This document shows positions 37,751 to 49,534 of a stretch of DNA of 64,000 bases, one piece after another. A model generated the notes under the pieces. That model had not been told where the DNA came from. It was given only the letters and a program-made list of their open reading frames with translations, and searched no databases. Numbering within the stretch: position 1 is the stretch's first letter; each line of letters opens with the position of its first letter. The position numbers and the translations under genes were made by a program. This stretch comes from Dioscorea cayenensis subsp. rotundata (taxonomy: Eukaryota; Streptophyta; Magnoliopsida; Dioscoreales; Dioscoreaceae): NCBI RefSeq assembly GCF_009730915.1, contig NC_052490.1, positions 32,550,625-32,614,624 on the forward strand. The letters are read 5' to 3'.

Positions 37751-39416
37751 CATTATAAATCATTTGATATGTTGAGGAATATATCCCTAGTATCTTCCCA
37801 TTGTATTCCTAAGCCTGAATTCAAACATTTATCCTTTACCTTTGTCCACAACCTCAAGTATAGGGATAAATTTTCCCCCTTTCTCATACCCAAGGGAATT
37901 ATTAGGGTTAGTGGATTCCCATTTCCCCAATTTATTTTTTATTATTTTGATAAAAATAAAAATCTATAGAATATTAGTTAAAAATCTATAAAAAAAATAC
38001 AATTTCAAAACTAATTAAAGAATACCACACCACACCACATTGCCGTTAAAGCTTCATGAATTAATTTTTCTAGAAAAAACACAATAAAGCAATTAAAGTG
38101 ATTTATATATATAATTTTTTTATGCTTATCTAATCATCAATAATTTTACAATTAAATAGACCTATATCTTTTTTTAGATATTTATAATATATAAATATAT
38201 AATTTAAATTATATGATTTTGGGATAAGATTCAGTGGGTAACGTATTCTTTGTCTTCTCTCCATCTTTGATTGGAAAGAAAAATAATCACGATTTGATAG
38301 TAGTTACAACGGAACTAAGATATGACTCATCTTTTAATATAATTACCAATCTATTCCTATATTATATAATAAATAAATAATAAAATTTATAAACTCATGG
38401 TTAAGAATAACCCATATTTTATTTCGGTGGTACTACTAAACCAAATCTATTGGATTATCTTTTTATAGCGAATGGTAACTTCACTCATTTATGTTCTCAT
38501 TTTCCAAAATTTATTCTCATCCCAGTCCCGGGTTTTCCAAGAGGTTTAGGACAAATGACATACTTAGGGTGGTACACTTATATTTCCTCCACCAAGTTGT
38601 TCTAATGTGACATTAAATAAATAAATAATATTATAATTTTAATTTGAGATGTTTGTTGTTATCCACTTATCCTTAGCCGTTCACATTTAATTTATTTAGA
38701 ATTTCCATTCAATGTTTATTATAAAAATAGATTTGATGCGATGTGGGACCTGTGGATTAATCCATTAAAATGTTATTTATTGGATCTCATATTTTTTTTA
38801 ATAAATATAATTAAGTTACGGAATGAGCTAGAAAACAAATAAAATCATATGGTGGCCGTTCAATGTCACATTGATAAAAACTTCAGACTAAATAAACCTA
38901 AATATTATTTAAAAGAAATCACACAACTAGATGAATGAATAAAAACTATATAAAAAAAATTAGACAAATTGCAAGTTAATGAATGGATGAGGACAATGAA
39001 AACACTAAGGCCTCTTAAATTATTCTGCACATTTATCAACCAATTAACTTAAAAAAAAAACCTTCAGCATTTAAATTAAATATACACTAAATCATGCATA
39101 ATCCATGATGTAACATGGCATGTGATCTAGGCATCTAGCGCATGTAAAAGTCATTAAAGTTCGTTTTTAATGAGGTGATTAATTTGTGAAATTTAAATTT
39201 AGTCTGTCACATAATCACAACCACAGATATATCACATATTGACAGTGATTTAGTTCACTGGATGAAAATGAAAATAATAAATTAAATTAATGATCTAGAT
39301 AAAAAATAAGTGATAAAATTATTTTTATATCATTAATAAACATGATTCATACTTGTAAGTAAAATAGTAATTAATGTTTAATCAACATAATACAAATCCA
39401 AATCAAATCAAGATGC
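36836..39416 (-). repeat. 3' flank of UGT copy B (array unit spacer)
   Basis: This is AT-rich non-coding DNA lying downstream of minus-strand UGT copy B. Positions 36853-37120 align with 51925-52205, 37160-37330 with 53170-53280, and 38733-39250 with parts of 45244-46200 and 55600-56100. These matches show that the UGT genes duplicated together with their spacers. It contains (AAT)n at 37447-37471 and 37709-37749. No gene is supported. Confidence 0.6.
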
Positions 39417-40973
39417 TCACTTATAGTGATTAGGAAGCATGACTTCCTTGACAACACTTTCCAAGTTAACCAAAGACTGTCCACCATTCTCACAAGCCTT
39501 CAATGCAAGCTCCTTCCACTCCATGGCCTTCTTCCTCATCTCCCACCCTTTCTCACCACCCATCATCTCCCTCACCACCTTCTCCACCTCTCCTCTCTCC
39601 ACACCACTCCCTATCTCCATACTCACTCCCCATTCCCTGCAAGCAAACCTGCAGTTCGTCGGCTGCTCAGCAAAGAATGGCCATGATATCATCGGCACAC
39701 CGCCGGACAAACTCTCCAACGTGGAGTTCCAACCACACTGTGTCAAAAACCCTCCAACCGCTGCATGCCCCAGAACCACCTCTTGAGGACACCAACTCAC
39801 AACCAAACCTCTTTCTCTTGTCTCCTCCAAAAACTCTTCCATGTCATCACCTGAATAATTCTCCTCCCTAACAAGATCAGACCTTATCACCCACAAAAAA
39901 TCACATTTGCTATTGGCAAGCCCCATGCAAACTCTACCAACTGATCTTTGCTCAGCACTGCAATACTACCGAAGTTAACATACAACACTGAAGCTTTTAT
40001 CTTTTTATCTAACCAATCTAAGCAAGTAGTGTCTTCTTTCCAGAGGTTTAAACTGAGAGATGAAACAGGGGCGTCACTGGGGACGTTGTGTTTGGAGAGG
40101 AGGAATAGAGGACCGACGGTGTAGATTGGAATGGCTAACATGGAACGCAGGGCGTTCAGCACCGGAGACTCTAGTTCTTCAAAGGTGTTAATGATGATGG
40201 CAGAGGCTTGTGTGGCTCTTTGAACTTCCGTTATTGTGAATTTAAGTAAGATGTCATCAGGGTTGGTTGTGCGGATGAAGGTGGGGAAGTCTCTTAAGCA
40301 CACGTCCTTTATAGCTGGCACAGATGGTACTGGAGTGTCTAGATATCCATCACTTAGGTTACCTTCATCTTCATCGAATACAATATTAATGTTAGTTGTC
40401 TATATATATACGGAAGTAAATTTATTCTAAATATCTGAGAAGAGAAAGCATACGTACGTACCCTTGAGAGGATAAGGCCATCCTGGAGGAGCTGCTGGAA
40501 ATGGAGGTAGCACATGAGGCCACAAGCACTAGGAGTCCACAGAACCAAAACAGGGATGCTAAGCTCCTTAGCAGCATCAACACTGAAAGTCATGATACAA
40601 CTGGAAACGATACAAGAAACAGTAGGTTTGTTCTGATTAAGTTTGTGAATGAGTTGAAGCAGAGGAGAGAGACAAGTGGTGGAAGTGGAAGCACAAATAG
40701 ATGAGATGTCTTGAGTGGCGTTGAGCTCGGCAGAGGGAGGAGACCGTCGGGGATGGTGGTGAAATTGAAGTCATCGGCGGTGAGGGGATCAACGGGGCCT
40801 TGGGAGGAGAGGAGACGTTTGTGGCTGTACTCGGTGTTGACGAAGGTGATGTGGAAGCCACGGGAGTGGATGAGCTTCGCGAGGTGGAGCATGGGGGATA
40901 TATGGCCTTGTGCTGGGAATGGGATGCATACTGCATGAGGTTTCTCTGCATGTGCTTGGAACTTGGCATCCAT
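39417..40973 (-). pseudogene. UGT85-like UDP-glycosyltransferase, copy B, three frameshifts
   Basis: Exon 1 is 40973-40462 and exon 2 is 40378-39417, with the same single intron as copy A. The start is [19 protein letters not shown]. Compared with copy A, one base is missing near 40731-40745 (after PDGL), one near 40466-40472 (end of exon 1, ctctc versus ccctctc) and one in the cccc run at 39921-39924 (after EFAWGL). All three are in short homopolymers. The PSPG box is otherwise complete (WCPQEVVLGHAAVGGFLTQC, GWNSTLESL, FFAEQ). However, the His of the HxGWNS motif, which contacts the UDP phosphate, is Gln here. That substitution would impair catalysis even with the frame restored. Copies A and B are close in sequence and in the same orientation. 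Confidence 0.85.
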
Positions 40974-41330
40974 GTTTGTGTTGCTAATTTGGTGGAGTAT
41001 TATGGTGTTATTTATGCAGCTTTGGGGATCAATAATTAATTGAGGGTTTGTTTTCTTCACCACAAATATATTATCCTCGTTTGTATGAATTAATTATATT
41101 ATTGATGGCCGCCCTTCTATATCTGGTTGTGAATATAAGAAAATTATTAGGAGTAACTCAGTACCAGCCCATTGAAATTAAAAATAATGTTTTGTTGGAA
41201 ATCTACTATATTAGTAGTAGTGTTAGTATTAATGTTAGTATGAGGTATATATGTACGTAGATGGATAGTTCACTCTTCTAATGTAGGGTTGGTTGAATAG
41301 ATTACTTAAGTATTATCTATGAAAAGTGAA
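40974..41330. promoter_or_regulatory. Upstream region of UGT copy B
   Basis: The first 130 bases resemble the region above copy A (shared 'ttatggtgttatttat' and the 'ttcaccacaaa' words). They probably represent the duplicated promoter and leader. No defined element is proposed. Confidence 0.4.
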
Positions 41331-41336
41331 ATTATA

Positions 41337-43470
41337 TATATAAGGAAAAATTATTTATTAGTTCATGTTACTTTTCAAGTATATCTTTTAAGTTTTTACA
41401 AAAATTATATATCATTCAAACCCTTTTTTTAAAAACTTCATCCTTTTTAGGTCTTTTCCGGCGCTCTCCTTTCTAAACTTCATCCTTTTTAGGTCCTTGC
41501 CGTCACTTTGAGCAGTGATACTTTTAAAAATTGTCTCAATTGCCCTTGTGATTTTTGGAGAAACATTGATATAAGGACTTGTCAAGCATTAATTAGTTGT
41601 TTTTAAAAGCTTGCTAAAAGAAGCCATTTGTATTCTTTTTACTTCCTCAACATAACTAAATAACTTTTCTGAAAATAATAAAAATATAATTAATAATGAA
41701 GATATAATGCAACAAATAAATGGATAAGCTAGAAACTAAGTAGATAGTCATGATATTAAAGAATTCATCTTGAAATTGAGTGGCAAACATATGTTTTACT
41801 AAATAAACAGTAATACTAAATGTTTACATATTATAATAAATTACATCAAATTACATAAAAGAGAAACCACTCATATTAAATGAATTAATATAAAATTAGG
41901 TAACACACTAATTACTTATTAATTTGAGAGTTAAGAAAGATAAACAAAGGTCATATGTTACATCTTATCCAACTGTGCAAAACCTACAAGTTTCTTTTTC
42001 TAAGAGATAAAATTCAATAGTATTGGAGGTTGTTTGTGACACTTTGAACTATTTTTAGTGGTTCCTTTCTGCTTTTTAGGTTTTATTTTTATGAATCTTG
42101 ATGGCTCTACAATAACCTATCATATATTCCTTAAATTGACTTGTAGCTACTGATGAGATCAATCTCAAATTGGTTTTGCTAGATTTAAATTAAAAATTGG
42201 TGAAAAATAGCAAACATTAGCACAAAATGCATAAATATGGAATATAAATATCCAAGCATTTAACAAAATAAATATGCCGATAAATATGTTGTGTAAGAAA
42301 ATAAACATGTATGTATAGTACAATAATAAACAAGTTCTTTACAAATTAAATAGATAGAAGACAAAATAAACATAACTAGATATAATAATTTGTTACATCA
42401 GATTTTTGAACATGATTGTACAATATCACATATTTATAGCAAATGTGAACAATAAAACCTAATATTAAAGGTAACAAGTGATAAACTAAACATAAAAAGG
42501 AGAAATATTGCCACTAACAAAAGTATTATTAATGACTTATGTGCTATAATAAAAGAGATAACGATATTATATAATATCTCTATTTACGTAATAAATAATA
42601 ACAACGCTTACTTCCTTCCCATCATATAACTTGATCAAATGTCATCATCAGGTTAGCTTTTTAAGTTATTCTCACAATAGCCAATGTGATTTGTGCATAA
42701 TTGATCTAGCAAATTTTGGTCACTTAAATAATGATCTCAAAATGTGTCAAACAATCACATAGTGCGTTATCTTTACATATTGGCAAAAAATTCCCAACAT
42801 TGCCAATTTTTAGTAAAAAGTGTGCTAGCCTTGGATGTCACCGAACCTTCATACTTCTCAGCTTGGGGTCATGATAATAATGTTTCACAACTATTATTGC
42901 ATCTGCTTTCCTTTTTCTTTTGATTAGGTCTTTCTCTTTTTACTTTCTACCTTTGGGCTTCATACTTTTCTCTCAAAAGATGGGTTCTCTTAGATTCGAC
43001 ATCCAAGTGTAAACAACGTGTGAATCACATAAGCATGGTTATCTCTCCAAAAGTTCTATTCGGTTTTGAGCAAAAACTCCAATAAAATTGTTTTTCTCAA
43101 AAGACATCTTTTCAAGGATTTTTACCTTGGAAAACAAAATAATTTAATGGTTTGACAGTTATGGGCTTTGAGAAAACTAAAAAATTTGAGAAATTATTTA
43201 TTAATCCCTGTCACTTTTCAAATATATCTTTAAGTCCTTCTAATAAAACTAAAAATTATTTAATTGTTATAGGCTTTGGAAAACTAAAAATTTTATTATA
43301 CAAAGAAAGGGCATAATAGTAACTTCATTAAAACTTCACCTACTACCCATCAATTGGATTTAAAAGTTACTTATTCAAGAAGGGATGTTTTTAGATATGT
43401 ACAAAACGTCAAGGGGATGTTTTGTTTAAGTGACAAAGATGTAGGAGGAAATGAGCAATTCCTCTATATA
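41337..43470. mobile_element. Candidate non-autonomous TIR element or degenerate repeat
   Basis: The left end (tataaggaaaaattatttat) and the reverse complement of the right end (tatagaggaattgctcattt) are imperfectly inverted. Both continue with 'gtcactt'-like words. The left-end sequence 41350-41410 recurs as a direct copy at 43190-43250, and 41433-41465 is duplicated at 41475-41505. The interior is AT-rich and non-coding. The class is unknown and the borders approximate. Confidence 0.35.
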
Positions 43471-43609
43471 TGATTATGTTGATGGGGGAGTAAAAACATA
43501 TTGAAGGTAAACAAATAAACAACAAAAACCGTACACCAACACTATTTAATTCAAAAGGACTATTTAACTCTCGTAGTTTAGTAAAAATTATATCATGTTG
43601 AAGGATTAT

Positions 43610-43835
43610 ACTCTCTAAAATTGAATTGGAGCATCAACAATAGTGCGGATCCAAAGGGGGCGGTCCCTTCGCCTGTTGTTACCTTCGGAGGCTTCACTGA
43701 GAGTTTGCTTGAAAGGGAACCGGGAGAACAGTCGACCCCTCAAGCAAAATTTTTATTTTGGGTATCTATGAGTGATGCTAGTATCAAGAACCAAGCTCAA
43801 AAGCAATTCAATATTCATAAAATCCAGTTATGATT
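43610..43835 (+). other. GC-rich patch, possible organelle-derived insert
   Basis: A sharply bounded patch (GC near 50%, around 43645-43740) interrupts AT-rich DNA. It is open in one frame (43621-43833, 70 codons; for example VVTFGGFTESLLEREPGEQS). The base composition and wording (ggtcccttcgcc, gggaaccggga) are reminiscent of plant mitochondrial DNA, so a nuclear copy of mitochondrial sequence is plausible. I cannot name the source gene, and the frame is not claimed as a gene. Confidence 0.35.
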
Positions 43836-44255
43836 TCCTTTTTAATACAGAGGAATGCAGAACATGCATAGGGAATTACAAATTTTAAATTGGACTTGTG
43901 AATTCATGTTGCTTCTCATTTATATTTTTAATAATTTGTAGTTTCTTAGCTGGCTTTTCAGGTTATAAATAATTGGTATAAATAAACAAATGCAAATACA
44001 ATAATACATAACATAAGAACCATCCCATAAATAAATAAATAAATAAATAAGAAAAGAAAAGAAACTAAACGAATTCGAGAAGGTAAAACAAATAATTACA
44101 CAATAATAGATATCACAATATGCAATTAATATCAAAATCAAAATGAATGATGTTAGGATTGTAATCACATTTTTCAAACACTTACATTCGGTTTTATAGA
44201 ATTTCCTACTATGTCTTGTTCTTTTTCATTTTTACATTTTTAATACATTCAATTT

Positions 44256-45232
44256 CTTCTAATTTGCTTACATATAAATTAAAGCAAATAGCTTCTTTTT
44301 CAATTATTATTTGCAAATTGACCTATCATGCTTAAATAACTCATAATAATGTAAACCGTTAGCATACATATTTCTACAAAACAATCAATCATTATAATTG
44401 GCTTTGAAAGGTTTAATAAAATATTAATACAAAATTAATGAGTGCTAAATTAAACCTTTCTATTAGTAATGCTATAATTAATGCAAACAAATATTTAAGT
44501 GCAATAATATTTTTATTATAATTATTCCTTAAAATGATCTCATGTATATACTTCTAATTTGCTTACATATAAACTCAAAAACAAATGTTTCTTTCAATTA
44601 TTACTTGCAAATTTGCCTAAAAATCATGTAACTTAAATAACTCATAATAATGTAAAACCGTTGACATACATATTTTTACAAAACAAATATTTTTCAATCA
44701 TTATAATTGGCTTTGAAAGGTTTAATGAAATATTAATACAAAATTAATGAATGTAATTAAACTTTTCTATTAGTAATGTCATGATTAATGCAAACAAATA
44801 TTTAAGTACAATAATATTTTTTAAAAAATTTATAATTGTTTCTTGAAATGCTCTCAGGGCATCTACTTTAAATATATATATGTACTTCTAATTTGCTTAC
44901 ATATAAATCTAAAACAAATGCTTCTTTTCAATTATTACTTGCAAATTGGCCTAAAAAAATCATGCTTAAATAACTCATAATAATGTAAACTTTTGGCATA
45001 CATATTTTTACAAAACAAATATTTTTCAATCATTATAATTGGCTTTGAAAGGTTTAATGAAATATTAATACAAAATTTAATGAGATGCAATGAAACTTTT
45101 ATATTAATAATGCCATAATTAATACAAAACAAATATTCGTGCGTAATAATATTTTTAAAAATAATTATAATTATTTTCTTAAGAAAGTATCTCAGGGTGC
45201 CCGATTAATACATCTATTTTAAATATATGTAT
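44256..45232. repeat. Three-copy tandem repeat, unit about 295-350 bp
   Basis: Copies start at 44256, 44551 and 44885, each with cttctaatttgcttacatat. They run through 'caattatta', 'ataactcataataatgtaaa', 'attataattggctttgaaag' and 'aataatattttt'. They share most positions and differ by small indels. They are non-coding and AT-rich. Confidence 0.85.
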
Positions 45233-45239
45233 AGATATA

Positions 45240-47559
45240 TTTGATCGCGATGTGCTTTTCTCCATCAAAAATGTTATTTATTTGATCTCATATTTTTAAA
45301 TAAATATAAATTAACAAGTTACGAATCCTTAGCCACTTAGGTTTTAATTGCGGTGACAGTCCCTATAATTGTGTAGTTTTACGCACAATCTACTAAATAC
45401 TTTTTAGAGCACAATTAAATCGCCATAGTTTAGTCGAGGTTGGGTTGATTACAGTCGCGGTAGATCGACGCATACTGATTAAGTCTTTTACAATTTACAC
45501 TTGACACATCTGCAGTCGATGAGAATGATCCAGCCCGATTAAATAATGAGAACGATATCGCTACCTAGAGAGAGACACAAAGCGAGTAAAGTACATCAAT
45601 TACGTAAGGGAACATGCCTAGCAATTAAACCGACTCCTCCTATACTCAAGGGAAGAAATACCTAATATGCAATGGTGTTTATTCTATGTCACATTGATAA
45701 AAACTTGGAGACTAAAAAGTAGGTGTTTGCGGATGAGGGAAGAGAAGTTTTGACCATAGGATGGTGTACTTTTGATTAAATAGGAACAATTGATGTTTAT
45801 TTTTATTTTTAGTGTTTGTTTGCATGAGTCATGATTAAATCAGAATCAGAGGCTCATTATAGTTTATTTTATTTAAAATTATTTTTAATATGCTGCGTTC
45901 TTTGATCAAAGAAACCTACACAAAAGAAATAAACCCAAATATTATTTTTATAAATCACACAATTAGGGTTAGTAAATATGTATACATATTATCAACCAAT
46001 TAACTTATATGCTTTTATAATATAACAACAACACATCAGCATTCAAATAATATTGAATCATGGATCATTCATGAGGTAACAATGAATATAAAGTTTGCAT
46101 GCCGTATGATATAAGCGCATGTAGAAGCTGTCATTAAAGTTCGTCTCCACAAGGTGATTTGTGAACTTAATTTAGAATTTGAGTCCAAAGTCACATAATA
46201 ACAAAGTCCGCTCACATAACTCACATAGCACAGGCACCTCATACATTAACAGTTATTTCGTTTGCTCACCGAATGAAAATGAGAACATGAATAGAACTGA
46301 GACATAAACACAAAATGAGAATGAAAGTAGGTTCTCTAGTATGAAAACACTCGTGTTACGATTTAACAAAAGTCGACCTCGATCACCACTCAACACACTA
46401 AGCACGCTACGAGAGTAAGAATAGGAAGTGGTTTTTAAATAAAATAATCTATATTTATATAAATGAATTGTAAAACAATATTATTATAGTATTTTATAGT
46501 ATGTATCATAGTATCATTGCAAAAGGATAACTTTAAATTACCATTAGATCATTTACGGGGTGACCTTTATTATCATTATTATTTTAAATAAAAATACTTT
46601 CATAATTCATGAATGAAACATGTATGTTAGTTTCTTTTAGGGGTTAGTTTGATTCATTTGTAAGTGAAATTACAGCCATTGTAAGTGAACATACTATATT
46701 TCAACTTTACATCCTTACTATAGCAGTGAAATAACGTAATTTAAAATACTTTTGCATTTTACTATTTGTTTATTAATTTGATATAAGTTCAAAAATATAA
46801 TTACCTTCGCATGTAAGTGCTTGACGATGAGATTACGTAGTTTATTATTAATATAAATGATTGTTTAATACTTTTATAAAACTAATTTAAATAAAAATAA
46901 TTTAATAATTTAATAAATTATTTATTAAATTTAAAAATATTTAATATACTTATTACTTGATTTATACCCTAAAATGAAAACACTCCCATCCTTCAATTAT
47001 AATATTTTCAATTATAGAAATAGTTTATCATACAAATATTTAATTATACAATTTTCTAATATTTAATTAATTTTATTACTTAAAAATATTTTATAATCAC
47101 TACAATATAATATTTTCAATTATGTCTTAAAATATTTAATCATATAAATATTAAATTATATATTTCATATATATACTTAAAATATTTCTATAACTAACTC
47201 AAACACAATTTTGTTTATTAAATCTTTCTTATAATTAAATATTAGATAAAGTGATCCAATTAATTCTATCGTGTCAACCTACTGCACAATCGATATGTAA
47301 ATACAGGTTACATATAAAATAAAAATCTACATCAACTCCAAACACATTCATTTACATATAAAATCACTTATATCACATAAATCACCTGATAAACAAAAAC
47401 ACAAATTACACTCAAATCAAGATCTCGCACTCGATTACGTGGGAGCAAATCAAAACAAAACACAAAAACAATAATCGAATTCAAAATCAAGATGCCGCAC
47501 TCAAATTATTGGGAAGCAAATCCAAACTAAACACAAGTCCAATTCAAATGAAGATGTTG
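45240..47559 (-). repeat. 3' flank of UGT copy C with an inserted segment
   Basis: Positions 45244-45310, 45665-45715 and 46010-46200 align with 38733-38930 and 39036-39220, the spacer below copy B. About 360 bases at 45320-45680 have no counterpart there and are less AT-rich ('gcggtagatcgacgc'), so they look like an insertion. The rest is AT-rich without genes. Confidence 0.5.
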
Positions 47560-48470
47560 CACTTAACGTGTGCATGACTTCCTTAACAACCCTCTCCGAG
47601 TTAACCAAAGATTGGCCACCAATCTGACAAGCATTAATACCACCTTCCACTCCAAGGCCTTCTTCCCTCATCTCCCTCCCTTTTCTCGCCACCCATCATC
47701 TCCCTCACCACTTCTCCACCTCCCTCTCTCCACACCACTCCCCATCTCCATCACTCCCCATTCCCGCAAGCGAACCTGCAATTCGATGTTTCGGCTGCCT
47801 GGCGAGAACGGCCACGACATCATCTCGGCACACCGCCGGACAAACTCTCCAACGTGGAGTTCCAACCACGCTGTGTCAAAAACCCTCCTAACTAGCAGTG
47901 CAAGAACCACCTCTTGAGGACATCAACTCACAACCAAACCTCTTTCTCTTGTCTCCTCCAAAAACTCTTCCATGTCATCACCTGAGAGTACTTCTTTTCC
48001 TCGACAAGATCAGACCTTAGCACCCAGCCAAGAAAATCACATTTGCTATTGGCAAGCCCCCATGCAAACTCTACCGACGAGAAAAGTCTTTGCATCAGCA
48101 CTTGCAATACTACCGAAGTTAACATACAACACTGAAGCTTTATCTGTCTAAGAAACTCCAAAGCAGTAGTGTCTTCTTTCCAGAGGTTTTGAAAGCGAGA
48201 GATGAAACAGGGGCGTCACTGGGGACGTTGTGTTTGGAGAGGAGGAATAGAGGACCGACAGTGTGGGGTGGAATGGCCAACATGGAACGCAGGGCGTTCA
48301 GCACCGGAGACCCTAGTTCTTCAAAGGTGTTAATGATGATGGCAGAGGCTTGTGTGTAGCTCCTTTGAACTCTGCAGTTAATGTGAAATTTAAGTAAGAT
48401 GTCATCAGGGGTTGGTTGTTGCGGATGAAGGTGGAAGTCTCTCTAAGCACACGTCCTTAAACCTCACATG
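47560..48470 (-). pseudogene. UGT85-like glycosyltransferase, copy C, exon 2 only
   Basis: On the minus strand the sequence follows exon 2 of copies A and B from the region of RDFPTF to the C-terminal VKEVM. It has dozens of small insertions and deletions. Recognisable pieces are VEFAWGLANSKCDF, DLVEEKKYS, the start of the PSPG region, and GGQSLVNSERVVKEVM. Exon 1 is missing; homology stops near 48465. Many differences are 1-6-base insertions beside otherwise identical sequence, which is unusual for neutral decay. It cannot make a protein as written. Confidence 0.85.
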
Positions 48471-49534
48471 GGATAAAAGTGGGTCCCACTTTTAACACAT
48501 TTAAAAGAAAGTTCAAACCAAAACATCAATGGAAATAGAAATTTTTGGACGGTTTTATAAAAATTATTACATAGGCTCGCTCGGTTATAGTGCCAGTAAG
48601 TCAGTAATAGCTTTTACAGTAAGTAGTGTTTAGCTCTGGGCGAGCTTTTGGAGCTTACGTATAATTTGAAGTCATCGAATTTTTAAAATCCAATGGGTGT
48701 ATAATTCAGCAAGATTCTAAAACCCTTCAGCATAACGCGTTTAATGAGATGATTTGAGTTTGCTGCAGGAATTAACGATAGAAACTAAAACCCTTGTTTT
48801 GAAAGTCCTGCTACGTAACTTATGTTGAATTTGGCCAAATTTAATCAATGAGAAACAAACAGTATCAAACGTTCGTTGACATCTCAGGTAGAATCATTAT
48901 AAATATAATAATAAATATATTTTAAAAATTAATTTTAAAGACTGATTTAATAATAAAATTAAGAGTTAAATAATAAATATAATAATTCTAAAATCATTAA
49001 ATAACATGCTAGAAAGATAATACTCTCGTTAGATTAATAATAAAATTCAAAAATTGTAAAAATATAATAAAATTTAATAAATATACAAATAAATTTAATA
49101 ACTAATTTAATAATACTAATTAATAGTTAACTAATTAATAATGAAAGCGAGATATTTTGAAATATAAAAGCACTTTAACTCACTTTACAAATGCCTCTTA
49201 CTAAATACAAAAGTTTTATAATGCAATCTTTGTCATACATCTCAATCAAACACAGATTCTGGTTGCATCAGTATTTTTAAAATCTGTATATATTTTTCAA
49301 TTATATTATAATTAAAATTTACTGTATTTATAATTATATTGAAACCCAAATACCACCCCAGGTAATAGAAAAACCTCAAACTCACCTATCTTCTCTCTTC
49401 ATATTTTGTGAGTCAATTTGGTGGGATGAGCAATCACTTTCCTACTACTCATCCCAAAAGTTGTAAGCTTCTTGGTTCTTCTTGATCTCTTTGATTTGTA
49501 CTAAATGATTGAAATTTGATGGATTTGAAGAAGA
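48471..49534. other. AT-rich intergenic DNA
   Basis: Nothing recognisable is present. No UGT exon 1 is found where it would be expected for copy C. Confidence 0.5.

Noticed and set aside
44256..45232. CRISPR-like array
   Set aside because: Units are about 300 bp with no unique spacers, in a plant nuclear context.
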